A DNA stretch of 38,856 nucleotides from Gelatoporia subvermispora B (Eukaryota; Basidiomycota; Agaricomycetes; Polyporales; Gelatoporiaceae), in assembly GCA_000320605.2 (NCBI GenBank), contig KB445801.1, forward strand, positions 783,899-822,754, given 5' to 3'. Made by a program: the position numbers and the translations under genes. Positions 11,640 to 21,710 of this stretch are shown in pieces (positions within the stretch are counted from its first letter, which is position 1; every line of letters begins with the position of its first letter). The notes below the pieces were generated by a model. That model was given only the letters and a program-made list of their open reading frames with translations. It ran no database searches and was not told the DNA's origin.

Positions 11640-12366
11640 GAGGGTACTGCGAGTAGTGGTGGGCTGAGGTTTGGTGGGCGGCCAAGGGACCTATGCTCGC
11701 GTATGGAGTTGTGTCACCCGGGATTATGGGGTTTGGAGGAAGGGTAGGGTTTGGAATCCTATACAATACTATACATGGTGAGCGCCCTTTTTGCTGATGA
11801 CTTCCAGTCGTAGGTAGCATATCTCGTGCAGGCAATGTATCCATATTCTGGCTGCGCACAGCTGGCTGCGTGTTGGGGCCCATTACAGTTCGCTCCCAAA
11901 GGCGCAAATTTGATTTCTCCCTCACGATATACAATGGCTATAAACTAGAGTAGTGTAGGTATCTACTAAAATTTTTTGAAAACAAATTGATTGGAAAATG
12001 AACGAGCTAGAAGTCCAATAATGCAGAAAAAGGTGATGTTGCAATACTTTTGCTCGGCACTGTACTTCTAGAGCTTAGACAAAGTTTGAACAGACGTTGT
12101 GCCCTATATAATCTGCTTGTACTAAGCATCGGAATTTGAATGGTCATGTTTTCTATGTGTAGCGTGTGGCCATGCCTGTGCATGTCCGCCACACAATAAT
12201 GATACAGCATTGTGGTACACTTCTCCCCGTCAACATAGACATACACCGGAACCCAGAAGGAGATACATCATCAGCAATATGCATTGAATCCTGAATCGTG
12301 ACTCTAGATAAAACCCCGTGAAAGACGTGAACGTGGATGAAGATGCGCGCAGCGTTCGCCAGCATG
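11640..12366. other. Intergenic stretch, 3' flank of the Ras-GEF gene
   Basis: No gene or clear repeat is seen between the hAT target duplication and the stop codon of the minus-strand Ras-GEF. The part next to 12366 presumably holds that gene's 3' untranslated region and polyadenylation signals; none can be fixed with confidence. Confidence 0.5.
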
Positions 12367-15300
12367 CTACTTGGAATACAACGTGAGTGCTCGTTCAAGG
12401 GTATCATTATCTAGGCCGCGCAGCTTGAGACACTTCTGGTAGAGCTTTTTGTCCAACGGATATTGCACGCGCGCCGCAAGGTGCTGTCCTGCGACGAGTG
12501 ACTTCACCACGCCGGCGATCAAGCGCTGCTTGTGGATGTTGATAAGCGGTTCCAGTTGCATGGACGGTGGGAGGGGCGCCAAGGTTGAGAAGACTTCGGG
12601 ATGCGCGGGAGGTTCGAAGTTATTCGTGATCGGATCGATGCCGACAGGTTCGTTAGGAGCAGTTGGGTCAATGAGGTCGGGAAGACGACTGGAGCGATAC
12701 AGTTGTGACAGGTACACGCCTGAAAACCGCGTGTCAGTCTGGGTCAAGGACCAAGATACTAACATACTTACCGAAGAACGGTATACATGCCACTGGCGGC
12801 TTGCTATCAGAAGCCGCCCGACTCCGCAATCCGGAAGGTTGGCTATCGGGGTTCTTCAAGACAGCTTCATCCGGAGAAGGCGGTTTAGTCTCAATCATGT
12901 TCTCTACCGATTGTCGGAGGTGCTTGAAGTCCGCCTCCTTTGTCGTCCAGTCCGTGAAGTCCTGCAGAACACGAGTGCCCCAGATTCCAAGTTTGTGAGA
13001 AGATTGCTGCATAGCGCGCTTCACCCATTCGCTGTTAAGACCTGCTATGATGGCGACAAGGGTGTGGAAGTTCTTCAGAGTATATGCTTTCTGTATGTCG
13101 CTATGAGCTTCACATTGGGCCCATCATAACAGAATGGAAACGTACGAATGCCATACGGATGAACTTGTTCATGACAGCGCTGCGCTGGTTTGGGTGAGTT
13201 AGGACAATTTCAGAGTATACGAACTTTGCGATCAGGTTGAATCTGCCGCGCACTAGTGTCAGAGAACTTGACCTGTAGCCTAGACGCCCTTCGGCTTTCA
13301 GTCTTGCCCGGTCTCTCAGAAGTTGAGCCCAATCCAAGATATCAACAGGGTCAGCGGGAGCCGAACCCTGCGGAGACAAAAGGTCTTCGAAGTTGAGCCC
13401 ACAAAAGAGCTCCTTGTCAATCATGGAGAAGTGCTGCACGAGAGTCTCCGCGCCGTAGCTCATGATGAATGACCGATGGCTTATCAGCGTCTCGATATGG
13501 TTGCTCCTATGTACCGGCGAGAAGCTGAAGCTGGCTTGGCCTGGCGCATGGGTGGGAGCGAAATCTGTGGGTGTGTCCGCAGAGACCCTGCTCTGTATGA
13601 TCTCCAGAGGCACCGCGTCTTCAAGAACAGGCTTTGCGTCCTTGACGACATTCGTTGCCGGAGGTTCGACATGCTCTGTTGGGGGCTGATCGAAGGGAGC
13701 ATTTCCGGATGCAACTGCCGGAGTCTTCACCGACTCCTCAGAACTCTGGATACTGCTGCGGGAGGACGAAGTTTTCAAGCCGTCCTCATCCTGGTAGTCG
13801 GAACCGTTGAAATGGCTAGGAGCATTGGGATCAACTTCTCCGTAGTCTTCATCCGGCGAGTCTGGGTCTTCGAGGGGTGCAACAGGCTGACGCCGTTGTA
13901 TCGACTGGACCCACTGATCCACCTTCGACTCCTTTACGCGCTGTCTGTCTTGGTTAATCTGGCCTTCCAATCGGCGGAGAGCCGCTTCTGCATCACCAGC
14001 CTCATCCTCATCACTAAGAGAATCCACGAGAGCAGTCATTTGCCACGGCTGTATCGGACCAGCAAGGTCCGGGGCAGCCGAAGAGCCAGAAAGCACAGAG
14101 CTGGTATCTCCCGACATGATAGAATCCCGCGTCACATTGTCAAGAGACCGCCTAACGAACTCAAAATCTCTGCGCGTTGGTAACCGACGTTGTGATCTCT
14201 TGAGGCCTGTATGCTGCGGGGGAGATACAAAGTCTTCGTCCGATGACAAGTCCGACAAGTCAAGATCGTCGATGGACACGATGTCGAGCTGCCGGGTGTG
14301 CGACGGAAGAGATATGGACGACGGAGTGCCGGGCGGGGATGATTCGTATATACTCGAAGACGGTTCGTCTTGTGGTGGCACTGCTTCTGCTTCTTCATCA
14401 GAATGCGAGGAGGCAACCGAGACCGTCTCCTGATGCCCAGTCTCTTCTGCAGGCACGCTCTCCACTTCCGTGACTTCCGTGGGCAGCTCTGGCTCCAATT
14501 CCTTGGAATTCACCGGGACGTCGTTGATTTCCTCTGTGGTAGGTGCATGAGGCTCCTCAGGAATGGAAGGAGTCTCGAAGTGGAGGGGCGGCAGTACAGG
14601 GAGTTTCGGCGGGGGTGACGATGTCGGAGATATGGCTCCTGCCAGCGGAGACATCTGACTTTCAACCAACTTCAAGTACTGCTCCACACCCCCCCGGACA
14701 AGCAACAGGTCTCCCGTCTCACTCGCCTCCACATCGAAAGCCGAGATGTCCAGACATGGGCTCAGCGAGATACGTGTCGGGGTTCGCGTGTGCAGGACCC
14801 GCTTCCACTTTCCTAGGCGACCGATGGTGTTCACAATAGCTCGAGACCAAGCGTTGTGCGGGATGGGTGAGGTGAGGGAATGGGATGCACCGAGCGGAGT
14901 GATGTGAGCGGATGCCACTTGTGACTGTCGTTGGAGACCAGGGTGCAGAGGTTGTCGAAGGATAGCCATGTCAACATTAGTATCCTTACTCGGCTGTATA
15001 CCTTGCGATGTTGATTGCGAAGTAGCGTAAAGTGCCTCCTCCCCGAAATCGAGGTCGATGTCGAAGTCTTCCCTATTGGAACTCTCAGATGGTCGTGGTG
15101 GATGCGATCTATCCACACTCATGGTCGTTCTGAACGCGTTGTTAAGATTGGGGCCATTGACGACCGATCTCTCTCGTTGAAGATAGGCATCCTTGCTGTC
15201 AAGAATGACTCTCCGTAGTTGACGCACAATTTTCTACAAAGGGCATTGATGAACGTATGTTAAAGGAAGCCAGCCAGGACGACTTACCAGGACATCATTA

Positions 15301-17443
15301 TACCGTTGCACTGATGGATCCCGCTTGACATTATTCAGCCAATCAGCAAAAAGCAGCCGCAGCCCGCGGTTCGGGACAAAGTCCACCGCAAAGAACGTCA
15401 AGATCCAGTACCGAATCGCCGTAAAAGTCCGCACGCGCACGATTCGGCGCACCTTCTCGTCGTGTGACGACGTGGGCTCCTCCACCGCCCACATGAACCG
15501 GCAGATCAACAAGTGTCCGAGATCTAGCGGGGAGACATACGTCCGGTACGTCAAGAAGAACACCAAGAGTTCGTCGTAGTCGAATTCGCTCGTAAGTTGC
15601 GCAATCCAGCGCTCGATAGTCGCAGCAACCATCATCCGCCGGGGATCCTTGCCGACGGGCGGCGAGCCTGCCTCGAGGTGGCCCGAGATGGAGAGGAGCT
15701 TTTCCTTGCCTGTCTTCTTTCGCGGGCCACGGCTCCGCACGGACGGGGGCTCGGCACTGCTGCTGGCGAGATCGGGCTCGTCCGACTCAATCCCTCCCCA
15801 GATCACGAAGCGTGGGTCGTCACGCGGCGTCACACTGTCGTCAGCCTTGATGGACAATCGGACCGTCTTGAGCGTCGAAGTGTGCGATATCCGGTCGAGA
15901 GAGGGCAGCCCGCGGTACGTCTGCAGCACGTCGAAGACATTCGTCGCGTAGCGCGAGTACGGCCATATTTTCGTGTGCAGCGCGACTGGTGTGCCCGATT
16001 CGCGGACGGTCTCCTCAGTGTGCGAGGAGATGCTCGGCTCGACGGGAGAGTAGCGGGACGACTCGATGCTCTGCGCTTTCAGCGACTTCATCGAGTCCCG
16101 TCGCGGGTCTGCCCGCGCCGTCAGGATCGACTCGAACGATGACATCTCGCGCAGGGCACCAGGGGCGGCCAAGTGGGGGGACGGATTCCAGGAGGGCGAC
16201 TCAAAGCCCATGCCGGGGCCGAACGGGTGGGGGATGATTCGCGGCGCCTCGAGTGCCGCAGGATCGCCCGCCGCGCGCTCCGCCGGGAGATGCAGACTGC
16301 GTGTCGAGATCGATGCCGCGCGGGAGCCAAGCGGCGACCTGTCCCAACCCATGACCTCCGCAAGGATGTCCGTACTCGGCGGCGGGAGCACACCACCTGG
16401 AGTAGCAGCAGGCGGCTGGAATACGTCCGCGCTCGAGACGCTATGCGCATGCGGCCGGCCGGAGAAGCTGTCGCGCGGGCGGGCGCCGCTCGCGGAGGCC
16501 TCGGCGGCGCCGGAGAGGTTCGGGATCGAGCGTGTCTTGCGCAGCTTCCGGACGGGCGGAGAGCGGCTGCCCTCTGAGGGCAGCGGGGCCGGGGCGATGG
16601 GCGGCATCGGGATGGCGCCCTTGATGACGGAGGCGGGGAGGAAGGAGTGGACGCTCATGCGCGAGCGGCGCGGGTGTCTCGAGGCGTGGTGTGCGTGCTG
16701 CATGGCCGCGGGGCCGCTGGTCCCGACGGGGTCTTGCGCGCGCTCGGCGGACGCTGCTGGAGCGGAGAGTTCGCGGTACCTACAGGAGTCGTCAGTGAGT
16801 CGGTAGCGTGTTGCACGCAAGCCGAGCTGCGCGGGGCGTGGTACTCACCCCACCCGGAACCGCTGCTGGCCATGCTGGTTCACGAAGGCCGTGATGGCGT
16901 ACGGCGAGCGCACATCCTTCCCGACGCGCATGTAGCGGTCGTACCTGCGCTTCAGCTCGCGCGCGGCCTCGCCCGAGGACGTCTCCACAAACGTCCCGTC
17001 CACTGTGCGGGTCGAGCCGCAGATCGCAAATCAAGCACAAAAGCAAGCAGAGAAAACACATGAGCACGCGCTCGCCATCGATCCGGCCCGCAGGAGGAGC
17101 ACTCACGGGATACGCAGAGATCCGCGGACGCGATATCGGCAGGGAGCGTCAGGCGGGGGACCGCGCCGCCGCCGCCCTGCTCGCCGTGCCCGTGTGCGCT
17201 GGGGAGCCCGTGCACCGACCCCGAGGGCGAGAGGAGGAGGTGCTGGTCGTCCGCGATTGGTGCGGCGTCCGCGGGCGACTTCTCGGAGACGTCGGAGGGT
17301 TCGGTCGAAGCCCCGTCTGCGAGGTGCGTCGATTCCCCGGCGGGCATCGCGCTCGTGCTCGGGGCTGCGCCGTTGATAGGCCCGGGGAACACAAAGGCAG
17401 GCTGCAGGCCGTCGTCTGGGACGCTTGAAGAGTCCGGGGCCAT
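12367..17443 (-). CDS. Ras guanine-nucleotide exchange factor (Cdc25-homology), 1580 aa
   Basis: The model is complement of 12367-12719, 12772-13090, 13146-15233, 15288-16779, 16849-17002 and 17107-17443. The introns are 52, 55, 54, 69 and 104 bp, all GT-AG. The coding length is 4743 nt with all phases matching. The start is ATG at 17443; the upstream extension begins only with GTG. The first 540 residues are Ser/Pro-rich and probably disordered, apart from a conserved-looking helix-rich patch in exon 2. A RasGEF N-terminal domain spans about 544-660 (FDYDELLVFFLTYRTYVSP). A long acidic/Ser-rich linker follows. The catalytic domain is about 1250-1575, with FHTLVAIIAGLNSEWV (helical-hairpin region) and CIPFFGVYLSQLYR at the Ras-binding core. 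It should load GTP onto a Ras-type GTPase at a membrane. The roughly 590-residue gap between the two RasGEF parts resembles yeast Lte1 more than Cdc25, but no SH3 domain or other marker settles this. Confidence 0.92.
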
Positions 17444-17851
17444 ATCGAGTGGGTAAGGAGGGGGCACGCGGCTAGGTAGCCACCAAGCTAGAACGGACTA
17501 GTAGCAGGTTATATCGTCAGATTTGCTAGACCAGAGGTGTTCGGGTCGTAACGGGATTAGAAGAGAATCATATGTCCATGGAAGGCAGAGAGGAGTGGGT
17601 GTAAGAGAGGTGGAGGAGCGCGGAGGAAATGCAGACGTCCTCACTTGCTAACGAGGAGACCATCACCATGTCTGCTGACGTAATTCCCCGTTCCTGGTTC
17701 ACACAGAGTAGAGCCTCGGTCCATTCCAACGTTGTGTGGGTCATCGACAAAGTACACTCTTTGTTCATTCAGGCCATCATTCATACACCGCTCGCTATCT
17801 GCATGTACACTGCACAGTCTACGGGGCTTCCCTTCTACACATCTAGATAGA
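17444..17851. other. Intergenic region between Ras-GEF and malate dehydrogenase
   Basis: Both neighbours are on the minus strand, so this 408-bp gap holds the 3' untranslated region of the malate dehydrogenase gene and the promoter of the Ras-GEF gene. No TATA box or other clear site is seen. Confidence 0.5.
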
Positions 17852-19378
17852 TCAGAGCTTCGGCGTCTCGATGAACGAGACTCCCTGCAACGAACGCAGT
17901 CAGCATCCGGAGCCGCGCCGCGCACTAGGGCCGCACGCACCTTGTTGATGCTCGTCTCGAGCTCGGGCAGCGCCGCCTGGACGAGGCCCTCCTCGAACGA
18001 CGTGAGCTTGCCCAGCGTGCGGATCTTCGCGACGCCCTCCGGCTACAACACCCACCCAAACCCGCGTGAGCATGACGTAGTCCTTTGCGCATCAAACATT
18101 AAAGCAGCGACGCACCCCGAGCTCCACGAGCGTGGAGAAGTAGTCCAGGTTCTTGCCGATCTCCTTCTTGAGCGCGTCGCCGCCGTCCTTGTCGGCCGCG
18201 AGATTGACGAACGACGGCGCGACGATGCCGGCCTCGCCGTTCACGGCCTTGATGACCTTGGTCGCGAACTCCGCGCCGGCGTACGCCATCGAGAGCGTCG
18301 CGGACCCCGCGCCGTCCTTCGCCTTCACGACCTCGTCCCCGCCGAACTGCACGCGCTTCGTGAGCGTGTCGAGGGAGCTCTCGCTGAAGTCCTTCGGCAG
18401 CGAGTGCGAGGATTGCGAGAGGAGCGGCACGATCTGCCAGGGGCGTGAGGATGTTAGTATGCGTGCGTGTATGCGCGTGGAGGGAAACGCGTACGGTGAC
18501 TCCGCTGTGGCCGCCGACGACCGGGACCGAGATTGAGGGCGCGAGGGAAAGGTCGCCAAGGATCTCTGCGACGAAGGTGGACGCGCGGACGACGTCCAGC
18601 GTCGTGACACCGAACAACCTGCGCCATACACACATGAGACATAGTTCCGCACAATCAAAGGCAAATATCCGTACCGCTTGGGGTCAAATACACCGTGCTT
18701 CTTGAAGACCTCCGCGACGATCGGCACGGTCGAGTTGACGGGGTTGGAGATGACGAGCACGAACGCCTTGGGGGCAACTGTCGCAATGCCGGTGGCGAGA
18801 TCGCGCACGATGCCGGCGTTGATCTGGGGCAATCAGCCAGCAGCCCTCGCGCAAGAGCACGTTCCTCGCACCTTGAAAAGATCATCTCTGCATTTCACGA
18901 TGGGTAAGCAATCGATGTGCCAGCGAACACCGCACCACTGACCTTGTCATCTGGGCGCATCGATCGCATCAGAGCTAGTCGGCGTGTATGGGGAGGGCCA
19001 CTCACACCAGGCTTGCGCGGGACACCGGCGGGGATGACGACGATGTCGGCGCCGGTCAGCGCCTTCTTGAGTCCGTCGTCCGGGGGGAGGAAGCCCTCGA
19101 CCTTGGCGGGGGTCGAGATGTGCGAGAGATCCGCAGCGACGCCGGGCGTGTTCACGATATCGAACAGTGACAACTACACAACGACAGCATTCAGAGCGCT
19201 TTCGAATCGATTGTAAGGACGCTGAAGCACCTCTTTGATGAGCGGGTTGCACTTGAGCAGCAGGGCCAGAGGCTGGCCGATACCACCTGCAGCGAAGCAC
19301 GCATATTCAGCTCTATCCGGAGCTCGCAATGCGCGATCGCGAAATACCTGCCGCGCCGAGAACAACAGCCTTGGTCAT
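17852..19378 (-). CDS. MDH: NAD-dependent malate dehydrogenase, 334 aa
   Basis: It converts malate and NAD to oxaloacetate and NADH. The model is complement of ten exons: 19348-19378, 19231-19286, 19006-19173, 18943-18950, 18872-18887, 18675-18823, 18495-18618, 18116-18433, 17941-18042 and 17852-17884. The total is 1005 nt and every phase matches. The N-terminus reads [15 protein letters not shown], the dinucleotide-binding glycine loop, directly after the start. No mitochondrial presequence is present, so a cytosolic (or non-mitochondrial) place is likely. Other marks are the LFDI acid pocket, PRKPGMTRDDL (mobile loop with substrate arginines), [11 protein letters not shown], and GGHSGVT with the catalytic histidine. 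Two exons are only 8 nt and 16 nt long. They are needed to encode the invariant MTRDDLFK stretch. Length is normal for the family. Confidence 0.96.
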
Positions 19379-21582
19379 GGTAGAGGATAGATGGGAATGT
19401 GGGAGTTGGTAGATGAGTGCTGTGCGTAACTACGACGAGGGACAGACCAAAGCTCGAATCGTCCGAGCCCGCCTTTCAGTTCCGCTGGGGTCATGAGCCC
19501 CGGCTATCCGGGCCGGGTGCCGGGTTACATAAAGCGTGCAGCGCGACTCGCTGCAGGCGCCTGCGGTGCGGGGGCGGCTCGCGAGCGCAAAGTCCGCAAC
19601 GTGCGCAGTCAGGCGCAGTCCGTCTCTCTCGTGCCGCGGGGTTGTGATCTTTGCTCTGCGATGTCTCTAGCTCTCGCGCTCACTGGGATGCAAGTGCTCT
19701 GCCTAGGGAAGTGGCTTTGACTGCATTACGACGGTAATGCATCCGTACAGCACCGAGCTCGGGACACCGCTAGTTGCTATCCTATCCAGATTTCGGGCTG
19801 ACGGACTTCGGCTGGTGTGCTCAGGGATATAGAGGTGGAGGTCACCTGAGGTCGCTCTGCGGGCGGTATCGGCTCTTGCATTTGTAGCATGTCCTACGGC
19901 TAATCATCGCAAACGAATTGCTTTGGCACAAGATGGCGGAGAGCAGCGGTCAGCTCGAAGTCGTCACACCCATGTCGTGTCGCACGCCGCGTCTCAGTTA
20001 CTCTGCTGCGTCTCGAGCTTGATACCTTACTGGCAAGGAGGCTGTAATGCGCTTTCAGATTCTCATGCGCTCATGAAACGGGACAACACGACAAATGCAT
20101 CGGGATCGCACTGAGGCCGGAGCATCGATATTTGGGTTTCGGGCTCGGGCTGACGTCCGGGCTTCGGCTGAGGTACGGGGTCACCTGGGGTCGCTCTGCG
20201 GGGAATGTCGGCTCTGGCATTTGTAGCACACGACGCGAGCTGCTAATCGCGAACGTGTTGTCTTCGCACTGTATGGCGATGAGATCCATCCTCAACTCAA
20301 GGTCGCAACGCTCATGGTGCGCAGTGCACTTCTGCATCCCGAGCGAGGTCTCTTACTGGCGGCGAGGTCCCAGTGAACTTTTCTGTTTGCTGTGCTTCCG
20401 AAGCTGGGCCTTACCCAGATACACGCACGATGTATGAATGTGTCCGTATGGTACCGAGTCCGGAGCGTTTCGCCAAGTTGCTATCCTATCCGGATTCCAG
20501 GCTCGAGCTGACGGATTTTGGATGGAACGAAAACGAACATGAAGGTGCTGGGCCACGGGGATCATTGCGGGGAAAATCGGCTGGTGCAATCGCAGTCAGT
20601 CATAGTCCCGCTCTCCACTCATCGCTTCCGCACTGCGTGACAAGAAGATCGCCCCATGCTGGCTGGCTTACAACTGACAGGCTCATGGTGTAGTGCTACG
20701 TTATCGTGATCGTCCTCCCCTCCGATAAATCAGTAAAGGTCCGACTACGGGAGACTAGTTCGGGCTCAGCTATGTGGACCTTTGAACTCCGAGCTCATGA
20801 GCAGTAGATATGGCTACAGGTCTGCCTATAGTAGACGACCTAGTCACGGTCATATGCTTCGGACTCTTCATTTAGCCTGGACGGTGTGCAGGCCGGTGCC
20901 AAGGTACCTGGCGTGCAGCGTCGCAGACGACGTCACTTCTGTACGCATGAATGACATGGCATTCGAGGGTGCACAAGGGGGCGAAGTGGGCACGCCATCG
21001 AGCATAATGAAGGGGAGGGTCATAAGACTGCTTATGGGTTGTGGAGAGCTGGATGCGGCGGAGTTCGCAGCCAGATCTCAGGCACTTTGCGCACCGAAGC
21101 TGGCCTGAAAAGCAAGCTAGGATCTGCGCGCGACCTGCGCGCGGGGCAGCCAGATCGTGCGGGGTTCTGAGATTCGGCGGGGCATGGATATCTTGCGTCC
21201 GACGTGGTTAGATCTTGCGACGACGAGGAGGGGCGTTGGACTACTACGATGGAGCAAATATCGCTTCAATGGAATCGAAGAAGGACCCGAGCACGTGGAC
21301 AGCGCTGATGAAATGAGACGGGGCGCGGATGGCAACGAGCACAGCGCAGGCGTCGCGTCGACCAGCGCGGGCATGGCGATCCCGAGCTGGGCGTCGCTGG
21401 GCGTCGCGGGCCGGCGGAGGCGCACCGTCGGGGAAGCGGGCCTGCCTTATCCGGCGAGTCGCAACTGGCAAAGTGCGCATTCTTTGATTGATGAAGGCGT
21501 GCGCTCGCGGCTGCACGCGCTGATCTCCCATCATTCCCCCGCCCTCACCCACCCCGATGAACATTCCCAGAACTCCATCCTC
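19379..21582. other. Long divergent intergenic region with degenerate tandem repeats
   Basis: This lies between the start of the malate dehydrogenase gene and the plus-strand zinc-finger gene. The first few hundred bases should hold the malate dehydrogenase promoter. Diverged repeat units follow (see the separate repeat entry). From 20700 to about 21580 nothing is recognised. A long open frame there (21157-21939) is composition-driven and runs into the next gene in the wrong frame. Confidence 0.5.
19750..20670 (+). repeat. Three diverged copies of a roughly 350-bp non-coding unit
   Basis: Shared words recur in the same order. GTTGCTATCCTATCC appears at about 19774 and 20478. GGGCTGACG or GAGCTGACGG, then CTTCGGCT or TTTTGG, are followed by a GGTCACCTG(A/G)GGTCGCTCTGCGGG stretch, then (C/T)GGCTCT(T/G)GCATTTGTAGCA, in copies A (about 19754-20060) and B (about 20110-20370). 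Copy C (about 20450-20670) has lost the middle part. There is no coding potential. It may be a local tandem duplication of a promoter-like or transposon-derived segment. Confidence 0.6.
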
Positions 21583-21645
21583 CGCGTCTTTGCGAGCATT
21601 CTGCGTGTCTTTGCGAGCATTCTGCGCGTCTTTGCGAGCATGCGG
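21583..21645 (+). repeat. 21-bp minisatellite, three copies
   Basis: Three adjacent units of 21 bp share the core GTCTTTGCGAGCAT with one or two changes each (21583-21603, 21604-21624, 21625-21645). They lie 66 bp upstream of the start codon of the zinc-finger gene, so they are probably in its promoter or 5' leader. Confidence 0.85.
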
Positions 21646-21710
21646 CGACCATTCAAAGCCCCCCGCGCACGGCCGATGGCTGCCTCGCCGCGCCCCAACC
21701 CATCGCCAGC

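Noticed and set aside
13476..14183. A 235-codon plus-strand frame, with several others, inside the Ras-GEF gene
   Set aside because: Shadow of the minus-strand coding exon. No motif, and codon pattern explained by the opposite strand.
17457..17467. Upstream GTG start that would extend the Ras-GEF by eight residues
   Set aside because: GTG starts are not expected for a fungal nuclear gene, and the ATG at 17443 lies just downstream in frame.
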